NCBI GenBank assembly: GCA_036274645.1
Contig: DASUFH010000358.1
Coordinates: forward strand, 1 to 5,820
Direction of reading: 5' to 3'
DNA length: 5,820 bases
Source: DASUFH01 sp036274645
GTDB lineage: Bacteria; Acidobacteriota; Terriglobia; 20CM-2-55-15
Notes under the pieces: model-generated
The model's database searches: none
Told to the model about the DNA's origin: nothing
The model's input: the letters and a program-made list of their open reading frames with translations, nothing else
Position numbers and translations under genes: made by a program
Shown: positions 1-5,785 of the stretch, piece by piece
Layout: each line of letters begins with the position of its first letter
Numbering within the stretch: the stretch's first letter is position 1

Positions 1-248
1 TGAAGCTCTGGTTGAAGTTGGAAGGCAATCGCATTGTCGATGCGCGGTTTAAAGCGCAGGGCTGCAGCGCCGCCATTGCCACCAGTTCCTACGCGACCGA
101 AATGGTCATCGGCATGGACGTTGAACAGGCGCGCCGGGTGACGAAGGAAGAAATCGCCGAGGCCCTGGGCGGCCTGCCGCCCTCGAAGATGCATTGCAGC
201 GTTCTGGCCTCCGAGGCCATCCAGAAGGCCCTCAAGGACCACCGATGA
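1..248 (+). CDS. IscU/NifU-like Fe-S cluster scaffold protein, 3' part (5' end outside window)
   Basis: The reading frame is open from the window edge (first complete codon at position 3) to a TGA at 246-248, so this is the C-terminal part, about 81 residues. Two of the three cluster-ligating cysteines of the U-type scaffold family are visible. One lies in the context QGCSAAIATSS (family form GCGSAIASSS). The other lies in PPSKMHCSVLASEAI, matching the PP-K-HCS-LA-AI signature. The first ligand cysteine must lie upstream of the window. U-type scaffolds receive sulfur from a cysteine desulfurase and assemble [2Fe-2S] clusters in the cytoplasm. The gene overlaps mnmA by ATGA (245-248), which implies translational coupling. 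A cysteine desulfurase gene just upstream would fit, because the same enzyme feeds both the scaffold and MnmA, but that gene is not in view. The family call is firm; whether it belongs to the ISC, SUF or NIF type cannot be decided from this fragment. Confidence 0.9.
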   Translation, partial: KLWLKLEGNRIVDARFKAQGCSAAIATSSYATEMVIGMDVEQARRVTKEEIAEALGGLPPSKMHCSVLASEAIQKALKDHR

Positions 249-1339
249 TCGCGGTCGCGATGAGCGGAGGCGTGGATTCATCGGCCGCCGCCGTTTTGCT
301 TCAGAAGCAGGGGCTCGACATCGTTGGCCTTTCCATGCAGCTGTGGGACCAGCGCCGCAGGCTTCCCGGCGAGCCCGCGGACGCGGAACGCGAGATCCAT
401 CGGGTGGGCCGGTGCTGTTCCATCGACGACATCTGGGACGCGCGGCGTGTCGCCGCCCACCTCGGGATTCCCTTTTACGTGATGAATCTGGAAGACCGTT
501 TCGAGGAATCTGTCGTCGCGCCGTTCGTCGCGAGCTATCTGAAGGGCGAAACGCCGAGCCCGTGTGTGCTCTGCAATAACCACGTCAAGTTCCGTCACCT
601 GGTTGAACGGGCCGAAGCCATTGGCGCCGACCGCGTCGCCACGGGGCATTACGCGCGATCCCGGTGGGATGAGGCCTCGGGACGATGGCAGCTGCTGCGC
701 GGCCGGGACAGCCGGAAAGACCAGTCGTACTTTCTCTTTGGCCTCACGCAGCGACAGTTGTCGCAAACCCTGTTTCCGCTCGGCGATTTGACCAAGCCGG
801 AGGTTCGCGAGATCGCGCGCGACGCCGGGCTGCCTACCTATGACAAGCCGGAGTCGCAGGAAATCTGTTTCGTGCAGGGCAAATCGTACGCCGACTTTGT
901 CGAACAGTATTCCGGAGCGGCGCCGGCGCCTCCCGGGCCGATCGTCAATCGCGACGGAGATGTCGTGGGCGCGCACACCGGTGTGCACCGCTACACCGTG
1001 GGCCAGCGCAAGGGGATCGGCGCCGCGGGACGGCCGCAGTATGTGGTTGACATCTCGCCGCAGCTCAACCGCATCGTGATCGGCGACGACGCGGATCTGC
1101 GCCGCAGCCGCTTCCGCGTGCGCGACGCAAACTGGATCGCGCTTGACGAATTGCGCGAGCCGGTCCGATGCGACATCCAGATCCGCAACCGTTTCGAGCC
1201 GCAACCCGGAACCGTCAGTCTCGTTGAGGGCGCCGTTACGGTCGAATTCGATGAACCGCAGCGCGCGGTCACCCCCGGCCAGGCGGCCGTTTTCTACTGG
1301 AAGGATGTCGTGGTCGGCGGGGGATGGATCCGTGGCTGA
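245..1339 (+). CDS. mnmA: tRNA-specific 2-thiouridylase MnmA
   Basis: Encodes 364 residues, a normal length for MnmA. The cytoplasmic enzyme adenylates and then thiolates C2 of the wobble uridine (U34) in tRNAs for Lys, Glu and Gln, with sulfur relayed from a cysteine desulfurase. The N-terminal ATP-pyrophosphatase P-loop SGGVDSS is at residues 7-13. The nucleophilic cysteine is C110 in PSPCVLCNNHVKF, and the persulfide-carrying partner cysteine is C208 in PESQEICFV. The family motif YTVGQRKGIG (about 250-259) starts the central domain, and a beta-barrel-like C-terminal domain ends at WIRG. I chose the ATG at 245 because residue 1 directly precedes the IAVAMSGGVDSS core, AAGGA lies at 234-238 with 6 nt spacing, and the start overlaps the upstream stop as ATGA. 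The frame extends upstream to 194, but those 17 extra residues do not resemble MnmA. All catalytic residues appear intact. Confidence 0.97.
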   Translation: MIAVAMSGGVDSSAAAVLLQKQGLDIVGLSMQLWDQRRRLPGEPADAEREIHRVGRCCSIDDIWDARRVAAHLGIPFYVMNLEDRFEESVVAPFVASYLKGETPSPCVLCNNHVKFRHLVERAEAIGADRVATGHYARSRWDEASGRWQLLRGRDSRKDQSYFLFGLTQRQLSQTLFPLGDLTKPEVREIARDAGLPTYDKPESQEICFVQGKSYADFVEQYSGAAPAPPGPIVNRDGDVVGAHTGVHRYTVGQRKGIGAAGRPQYVVDISPQLNRIVIGDDADLRRSRFRVRDANWIALDELREPVRCDIQIRNRFEPQPGTVSLVEGAVTVEFDEPQRAVTPGQAAVFYWKDVVVGGGWIRG

Positions 1340-1352
1340 CAGCGGTCCCGCC

Positions 1353-1991
1353 ATGAACTACTTCAACTACTTCACGGAGATCGAAAATTTCTTCCAGACG
1401 AGGCGGGAAACCTTCACGCTCTGCTCTCCGCTCGACTGGGCGGTGATCGAAGTCTGGAAGGAACAGGGCATCCCACTGGAAACGGTCCTCAAAGGCATGG
1501 ATCGCGCATTCTCCAAGGCGCGGCGCAAGGTCAATTCGCTCGCGTATTGTGTGGGGCCGGTGGCGGAGGTCGTGGAGGAGGAAAAGGAGACGCGCGTCGA
1601 GCGGCCGGAAACGGCGGAAATCTCCTCGGAGGAATCCCGCCGCTACCTGAACGAGATTGCCGCCAGGGTCGCGGCCACCGCCGAACGTTTTTCCGAGTTC
1701 CAGAGCCGGATCAACGCCGTGGCGGATTCGGTACGCGCCGTCGACGCCTCGGATTTCCGGCAGGCCGAACTGGCGCTCACCGCGCTGGAGGAGCGTCTGA
1801 TCGCCATCCTCAAGATCGCTTGCGACGAACAGGCCCTCTTCGCCGTGCAGCGCGAAGTCGACGCGGCGCTCACGCCGTTTCGCTCAACGATGACCACACC
1901 GCAGCTGGCCACGCTCGAACAACAACTGTTGCGCCGCACTCTGCTCGAAGCGCATGACATTCCTCGCCTGAGTCTTTTTTATCTGGTCTGA
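1353..1991 (+). CDS. Conserved-looking hypothetical protein with coiled-coil C-terminal half
   Basis: Encodes 212 residues from ATG 1353. I do not recognise a named domain. The N-terminal 65 residues form a compact, probably folded module containing YFTEIENFF, SPLDWAVIEVWKEQGIPLETVLKGMDRAF and RKVNSLAYC. From memory, this pattern recurs in acidobacterial hypothetical proteins; I cannot verify that here. Residues 70-95 are acidic and low in complexity (a linker). Residues about 94-200 are rich in Ala, Glu, Arg and Leu and are predicted helical, probably a coiled coil. There is no signal peptide or membrane segment. The gene starts 13 nt after the mnmA stop on the same strand, so it is probably cotranscribed with it. 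A GTG at 1332, in frame, overlapping the end of mnmA and preceded by a G-rich stretch, is an alternative start adding 7 residues; the ATG has no clear Shine-Dalgarno site. The gene is convergent with its right neighbour, the stops being 6 nt apart. Confidence 0.8.
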   Translation: MNYFNYFTEIENFFQTRRETFTLCSPLDWAVIEVWKEQGIPLETVLKGMDRAFSKARRKVNSLAYCVGPVAEVVEEEKETRVERPETAEISSEESRRYLNEIAARVAATAERFSEFQSRINAVADSVRAVDASDFRQAELALTALEERLIAILKIACDEQALFAVQREVDAALTPFRSTMTTPQLATLEQQLLRRTLLEAHDIPRLSLFYLV

Positions 1992-1997
1992 AGAAAA

Positions 1998-3314
1998 CTA
2001 CGCTTCGGCTACTCCGCGCTCGATCGTGCGTTTGTGCGCTTCGAGAACCGGCGTCACCAGCCGCGCATCCACGCGCTCGAGCGTGTCTTCGATCGTGTGC
2101 AACCAGCGATGCAGGCCGAGCACGGCAAAGCAGCGTGAATAGCCCCGCTCGGTGAAGACGGAAAGCTCGCCCGCATCCGCGCGGACGGGCCGCGCGCGCT
2201 CGAGTTCGGAAATTCCGCGGAACCCTTCGGCGACCGCCGCGTTCAGGTTCGTGGTAGCCATGAGGGAGCGCTGGGGATCCGCCGTATCGAGCATGCGCAG
2301 TTTGCCGCCCGATTCGTCGGCGTCGCGCGCCGCCAGCGTTGCGCCGATATGCGCCCAGATGTCGGTGGACTGGGGTGGAGGCGCCAGATCCATCACTTTG
2401 TGCGATCCGGCAAAGTAGTACTCGTGCGCGCCGGCGTTCACGAGATGGATCGAATGATTGGGAAATCGGTCGATGGCCCACTCCGCCAGTTCCAGGAAGA
2501 CCGATGTGCCGGTGCCGCGCTCCCCCACGCAACTGAACCAGCCGGATCGCGGTGTCGAGATCACAATCCATTTGGGACCCCGCGTCAACCGGCCGACCAC
2601 ATTCACGCCGTTACGTTCGGTGGCGTCGCCGTCGAGTACGAATGTCGCCTCGGCGCCTTTGGCGGCGGCTTCCTGGAAGGGCGCGGAATCCTTCGGCGCC
2701 ATGACCGCCACGGGAACCGGCATGCGCTGTTCGACGGGCGCGTTGAGCAGAACCGCTTCCCCACTCGGTCCGGTCGTGACGATGACAACGCCCAGCGCCC
2801 CAGCTGAAGCTGCGGCGCGAATCGTTCCTCCAATCCCATTGTTATCGCGGCCAAGCGCGGCATGGCGGCCGGAGTTCAGCACGAGAAACGCAATCTTGCC
2901 GCTGGTCGCCGCCGCGTCCGCTTTCGTTCGGATGAGCGCCAGACGACCCGTAACACCCTTCGGCCCCGTCGTGGCAGCGGGAGTCTGGGGATACAGGTTC
3001 AACGTCATTCCCCCGGTCGACAGGCTCACGGCGCGTTCGACAAAAAACGGCGACGGAAACTCAGGCGATTCCACTTTGTACCCGGCGGTTTTCAGGCGGG
3101 AAGCGATCCATTGCGCGGTCTGAATATCACCCGGCGTGGCGGAGCGCTTGATTCCAAAGCTCGCGTGTTTCTCCATGTCCGCTTTGATGCGGGCGGTCAC
3201 CGCATCCATCGGAGCGGCGGACTGGGCCCGGAGCAACGGCTCCAGCGCCATCGCCCCGGAACCTGCGGCGATGACCTGAAGCATCGAACGTCGTGACAGT
3301 TTCGAAGAGCGCAC
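1998..3314 (-). CDS. Tat-exported M28/PA-like protein with altered metal-binding site
   Basis: Encodes 438 residues from GTG 3314. The N-terminus has a twin-arginine signal, S7-R8-R9-S10-M11-L12, followed by a hydrophobic stretch and a likely cleavage zone near residues 30-34, so export in folded form is expected. Residues about 115-235 look like a protease-associated (PA) insert. The segment NVVGRLTRG (about 238-246) matches the entry to the M28 catalytic domain. However, where M28 peptidases have H-x-D-S-W and D-N-G-A-G, this protein has STPRSGWFSCVGERGTG (253-269), so the expected zinc-binding His and Asp residues are missing. The usual Glu-Glu position reads HEYYFAGS (297-304). The late motif LHTIEDTLERVD (405-416) keeps the typical H-T-x-E-D-T pattern, with H406. 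It may be a non-peptidase homologue or a subfamily with different chemistry, so calling it an aminopeptidase would be unsafe. The GTG start is chosen from its strong ribosome-binding site and the position of the Tat motif. Confidence 0.82.
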   Translation of the reverse strand: MRSSKLSRRSMLQVIAAGSGAMALEPLLRAQSAAPMDAVTARIKADMEKHASFGIKRSATPGDIQTAQWIASRLKTAGYKVESPEFPSPFFVERAVSLSTGGMTLNLYPQTPAATTGPKGVTGRLALIRTKADAAATSGKIAFLVLNSGRHAALGRDNNGIGGTIRAAASAGALGVVIVTTGPSGEAVLLNAPVEQRMPVPVAVMAPKDSAPFQEAAAKGAEATFVLDGDATERNGVNVVGRLTRGPKWIVISTPRSGWFSCVGERGTGTSVFLELAEWAIDRFPNHSIHLVNAGAHEYYFAGSHKVMDLAPPPQSTDIWAHIGATLAARDADESGGKLRMLDTADPQRSLMATTNLNAAVAEGFRGISELERARPVRADAGELSVFTERGYSRCFAVLGLHRWLHTIEDTLERVDARLVTPVLEAHKRTIERGVAEA

Positions 3315-3321
3315 CTCGAAT

Positions 3322-3328
3322 CTCCTTT
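3322..3328 (-). promoter_or_regulatory. Ribosome-binding site deciding the GTG start of the M28-like gene
   Basis: Read on the minus strand this is AAAGGAG, 7 nt before the GTG at 3314-3312. This near-consensus Shine-Dalgarno site fixes the start at GTG and places the twin-arginine motif at residues 7-12, the usual position. The frame stays open upstream to an ATG at 3485, but that stretch translates the palindromic repeat and is not part of the protein. Confidence 0.8.
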
Positions 3329-3384
3329 CAGCCGGGCGGAACGCGTGGGTTAATCCGTTTCGGCGGCTAATCATATCAACGTCT

Positions 3385-3492
3385 GGGGAAATTGGGGACA
3401 GAGAGGAATTTCCGGCGGCGAGACACGTGGGGCTCCGTTCTGCGCGGTTCTTGCCTCGCCGCTGGAAATTCCTCTCTGTCCCCAATTTCCCC
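3385..3492. repeat. Nested palindromic (REP/MITE-like) element, copy 1
   Basis: Two 38-nt arms (3385-3422 and 3455-3492) are inverted complements with one exception, G3414 opposite T3463, which would be a G-U pair in RNA. The central loop is 32 nt. The palindrome is nested: each arm contains its own GGAAATT/AATTTCC inverted pair with 13-nt spacing (left arm 3387-3393 and 3407-3413; right arm 3464-3470 and 3484-3490). The arm core reads ggaaattggggacagagagg. Residues 3387-3420 are identical to 5729-5762 in the second copy. The element encodes no transposase, so it is non-autonomous. In my recollection attggggacag-type repeats are frequent in some bacterial genomes and are associated with REP-associated tyrosine (Y1/IS200-like) transposases; that link is not shown here. 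It lies between the divergent M28-like gene and the ATPase module, where the stem could also act on transcripts from either side. No target-site duplication is obvious. Confidence 0.9.
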
Positions 3493-3493
3493 T

Positions 3494-3749
3494 ACACTCG
3501 GACGGCTTGAATCGTTGGATCTGCGAAGCATCGATTGGGTGATTGTCGACGGCGAATCGGGCCCCAGCGCGCCGTTTTGGCGTCAGCCTGGGACCTCGAT
3601 CTTCGCGATGAGTGGCTCTGCGCTAACATACCTTTCTTTTTCAAATAGTCGGGTGGCGTAAACACGAAGCGGGCTGGCTGTTTTCTTAGGATCGCCTTTG
3701 GAACTTTCGGAACGAGTTGTCCGTGTGGTCGCTGCCAACAAGTTCGTAA
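3494..3749 (+). pseudogene. Decayed C-terminal remnant of a DUF5131 (phage Gp37/Gp68-type) gene
   Basis: In frame 2 the DNA reads SIDWVIVDGESGP (about 3527-3565), matching the DUF5131 signature G-I-D-W-V-I-V-G-G-E-S-G-P. After a frame change between about 3575 and 3590, frame 1 reads DLDLRDEWLCANIPFFFK, then a stop (TAG 3646-3648), then SGGVNTKRAG. The family form here is RDQC-AAG-PFFFKQWGG-KKAG, so the stop replaces Gln (CAG to TAG) and the next codon replaces Trp (TGG to TCG). A third frame near 3690-3720 reads DRLWN and NEL, which resembles the family ending DGRTWNEMP; this last part is less certain. Only about the last third of the expected protein remains. Its left edge falls 1-2 nt from the end of the palindrome, so the repeat marks the break. 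Intact members are phage- and island-associated and often sit next to a three-Cys-motif partner gene, which is absent here. No start codon or ribosome-binding site remains. This remnant accounts for most of the otherwise gene-free stretch 3493-3797. Confidence 0.75.
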
Positions 3750-3797
3750 GATGGACGACTGGGAGAACAGGCATAATAAAGCGTCCATTTGGAAGGA

Positions 3798-5042
3798 ATG
3801 CGAGGAGTGATCAAAGATCGTAGTCCGGACCGGCAGGCTCGTATCGAATACATGCGCGTGGAGAACTATCGCGCGCTCAAGGACGTCGAGTTCAAGAACA
3901 TTACGCCCGTTACTGCATTGCTTGGTCCCAATGGCAGTGGAAAATCGACCGTGTTCGATGTTTTTGCCTTCCTCTCGGAATGTTTTGAATCCGGGCTGCG
4001 AAGGGCTTGGGATCGGCGGGGCCGCGCTAAAGAGCTAAGAACCCGCGGAAGCAGCGGTCCTATTGTGATCGAGATCAAGTATCGCGAACAAGGTTTTCCA
4101 CTCATCACATATCACCTGGCGGTTGACGAACATCGGGGGAGTCCAATCGTTGTCGAGGAGTGGCTGCAATGGAAGCGGGGCAGTCACGGAAGACCTTTCC
4201 GTTTCCTGGATTATGCAGAAGGGCGCGGCAAGGCCGCCAGTGGTGAACAGCCTGACGAGAAGGATGTTCGAAAAGATACACCGTTGAAATCTCCCGATTT
4301 GATCGCGGTTAATGCCTTGGGCCAGTTTGCGGAACACCCTCGCGTCGCGGCGCTTCGGGATTTCATTACCGGCTGGTACGTTTCTTATTTTTCAGTTGAC
4401 GAAACCCGAGGGCAGCCCGAGGCCGGCCCTCAGGATCGGCTGTCTCGCACCGGCGATAACGTGGCCAATGTGATCCAGTACTTGGCAGAACAGCATCCGC
4501 AGCGGTTGGAACGAGTATTCGAAGTGCTCCGGAAACGCGTTCCCCGCGTCGAGCGAGTTCTCGCCGAATCCATGCCCGACGGGAGACTCCTCCTTCAGGT
4601 CAAAGATGCGCCTTTCGATAACCCCGTTCTCGCCAAGTTCGCCTCGGACGGCACTCTCAAAATGCTTGCGTATCTCGTCCTTCTTTACGATCCCGCGCCA
4701 CCGCCCTTTATTGGGATCGAGGAGCCGGAGAACTTCCTTCATCCGCGATTGCTGCCAGAGTTGGCGGAGGAGTGCCGTGCCGCTGCGGAGCGCGCCCAAC
4801 TGTTGATCACGACGCATTCACCGTTTTTCATAAACGCGCTACGACCTGAAGAAGTACGTGTGCTCTATAGGGATGAGCACGGCTACACTCACGCGATTCG
4901 TGCCGCAGACATTCAGGGAGTTCCCGAGTTTATGAACGCCGGAGCTTCTCTTGGGCATCTATGGCTTGAGGGTCAATTCAAGGTTGGCGATCCGATGGTC
5001 AATCAAGGCGCCCCACTCTCGAACCGCCTGGGAAAGCCGTGA
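3798..5042 (+). CDS. RecF/OLD-like AAA ATPase (AAA_21-type), no TOPRIM domain
   Basis: Encodes 414 residues from ATG 3798. The N-terminus YMRVENYRALKDVEF is typical of RecF/SMC/OLD-type ATPases. Walker A is GPNGSGKST (43-51). An ABC-like signature is FASDGTLKML (281-290). Walker B is FIGIEEPENFLHP (304-316), with adjacent Glu308 and Glu309. The switch histidine lies in LLITTHSPFFINAL (335-348, H340). The middle (about 90-270) is a variable insert, shorter than an SMC coiled coil. The protein ends soon after a GASLGHLWLEGQF segment and lacks the C-terminal TOPRIM nuclease of OLD and GajA, so any effector must be separate; the next gene supplies a candidate. Start choice is uncertain: TTG 3789, ATG 3798 (GGAAGGA directly adjacent), GTG 3807 (same GGAAGGA at about 9 nt) and ATG 3852 are all in frame. 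All ATPase motifs are intact. The DNA looks less GC-biased than the left part of the window, in keeping with acquired DNA. Confidence 0.92.
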   Translation: MRGVIKDRSPDRQARIEYMRVENYRALKDVEFKNITPVTALLGPNGSGKSTVFDVFAFLSECFESGLRRAWDRRGRAKELRTRGSSGPIVIEIKYREQGFPLITYHLAVDEHRGSPIVVEEWLQWKRGSHGRPFRFLDYAEGRGKAASGEQPDEKDVRKDTPLKSPDLIAVNALGQFAEHPRVAALRDFITGWYVSYFSVDETRGQPEAGPQDRLSRTGDNVANVIQYLAEQHPQRLERVFEVLRKRVPRVERVLAESMPDGRLLLQVKDAPFDNPVLAKFASDGTLKMLAYLVLLYDPAPPPFIGIEEPENFLHPRLLPELAEECRAAAERAQLLITTHSPFFINALRPEEVRVLYRDEHGYTHAIRAADIQGVPEFMNAGASLGHLWLEGQFKVGDPMVNQGAPLSNRLGKP

Positions 5043-5656
5043 GAGCGGATCACTTGATCGTGCTGGTGGAAGAGCCTTCCATGGAGACATTCCTTCGGGG
5101 CATTCTTCCTCCGATCCTCGGCCAGAACACCACTTTCGACATTCATCCATTCCAAGGGAAGCAAGATCTCATGGACAAGCTACCTGCTCGGTTGAGGGGC
5201 TACGCGAACTGGATACCTGAGGGATCGCGCATTATCGTCCTGGTTGATCGTGATGACGAGGAATGCGCCCGCTTGAAAAAGCAAATGGAAGAAGCTGCGG
5301 CAACTGTGGGAATGCGAACACCATCGAACGCAGGCCGCAGACATTGGCAGGTGGCGAACCGCATTGCCATCGAAGAACTGGAGTCCTGGTACTTCGGCGA
5401 TTGGGAGGCAGTTCGGGAGAGCTATCCAAAAGTGAAGAGCGCCATTCCCGACAAGGCGCAGTTTCGGGATCCCGACAGGATTGCAGGTGGAACTTGGGAG
5501 GCGTTTGAGCGCGTGCTGCGAGGCGCAGGGTATTTCAAGAGCGGATTGCGCAAGGTGGAAGCGGCTCGCGAGATTAGTGCCCGGTTCGTGCCCGAGCGAA
5601 ACCGATCGCAAAGTTTTCAAGTCTTTCGAAGCACAGTTTTGCAAGCGATCTCGTAA
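5039..5656 (+). CDS. DUF4276 family protein, putative TOPRIM-like effector partner of the ATPase
   Basis: Encodes 205 residues starting at GTG 5039, which overlaps the ATPase stop as GTGA, a strong sign of coupled translation and a joint product. The protein opens with DHLIVLVEEPSMETFLRGILP, followed by HPFQGKQDLMDKLPARLRGY (36-55), SRIIVLVDRDDEEC (63-76), ANRIAIEELESWYFGDWEAV (106-125), GGTWEAFERVL (150-160) and GLRKVEAAREIS (169-180). This is the DUF4276 pattern. The spacing of a conserved Glu at the end of the first strand (E11/E12) and D-x-D after a later strand (D70-R71-D72) resembles the TOPRIM catalytic arrangement; E112/E113 are further conserved acids. That fold assignment, and with it nuclease activity, is inference. 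The family is known to occur beside AAA ATPases of the preceding type. No signal peptide or membrane segment is present, and the protein appears full length and undamaged. The nearest analogy is the AriA/AriB pair of PARIS, whose AriB belongs to DUF4435, a different family. Confidence 0.9.
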   Translation: MRADHLIVLVEEPSMETFLRGILPPILGQNTTFDIHPFQGKQDLMDKLPARLRGYANWIPEGSRIIVLVDRDDEECARLKKQMEEAAATVGMRTPSNAGRRHWQVANRIAIEELESWYFGDWEAVRESYPKVKSAIPDKAQFRDPDRIAGGTWEAFERVLRGAGYFKSGLRKVEAAREISARFVPERNRSQSFQVFRSTVLQAIS

Positions 5657-5695
5657 ACCGGAACTGAGAACGGGGACGTAACAGGAGGAGCCCTG

Positions 5696-5785
5696 ATGTT
5701 GGTCGTCGACGATGGTTCCAAGGTACCCGGAAATTGGGGACAGAGAGGAATTTCCGGCGGCGGGGCAAGGACCGCAAAAAACTGA
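5696..5785 (+). pseudogene. Start of a third operon gene truncated by the second palindrome
   Basis: An ATG at 5696 follows AGGAGGAG (5683-5690) with 5 nt spacing, the strongest Shine-Dalgarno site on the plus strand of this window. It lies 39 nt after the DUF4276 stop. The first 11 codons (MLVVDDGSKVP) are unique sequence. From codon 12 the frame runs into the palindromic repeat at 5729 and stops at TGA 5783-5785, giving only 29 residues. The likeliest reading is that this was the 5' end of a real gene, now cut off by the repeat. The remaining codons are too few to identify it. A chance ribosome-binding site is the alternative. Confidence 0.4.

Noticed and set aside
278..1354. Long minus-strand open frame (358 codons) opposite mnmA
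   Set aside because: The plus strand carries a complete MnmA with all catalytic motifs. The antisense product shows no recognisable motif and is a GC-rich shadow frame.
1968..2010. Terminator between the convergent genes
   Set aside because: There is a T-run at 1975-1980 but no convincing GC-rich stem; only an imperfect AGTCTTT/AGAAAACT pairing is visible.
2458..3123. Plus-strand open frame of 221 codons opposite the M28-like gene
   Set aside because: It lies wholly inside the well-supported minus-strand gene, has low-complexity composition and no ribosome-binding site I would trust.
3370..3375. TATGAT (minus strand) as a -10 element for the M28-like gene
   Set aside because: A good hexamer, but the -35 position falls at the repeat edge with no consensus match. 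It remains possible and is not supported.
3385..3492. CRISPR repeats
   Set aside because: The repeated units are an inverted pair forming a hairpin, with only one further copy about 2.2 kb away. There are no regular spacers and no cas genes.
3772..3777. CATAAT as a -10 element for the ATPase operon
   Set aside because: No matching -35 hexamer is found at 16-18 nt, so it is a weak hit in an AT-richer stretch.
3751..3810. Short frame MDDWENRHNK... ending at a TGA that overlaps GTG 3807
   Set aside because: Only 19 residues, without a Shine-Dalgarno site. It continues the frame of the decayed DUF5131 remnant. The GTGA overlap with the ATPase frame is suggestive for the choice of start, but not enough to call a gene.
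3798..5042. Gabija GajA or full-length OLD nuclease
   Set aside because: The ATPase ends shortly after its His switch and has no C-terminal TOPRIM domain. No UvrD-like helicase (GajB) follows.
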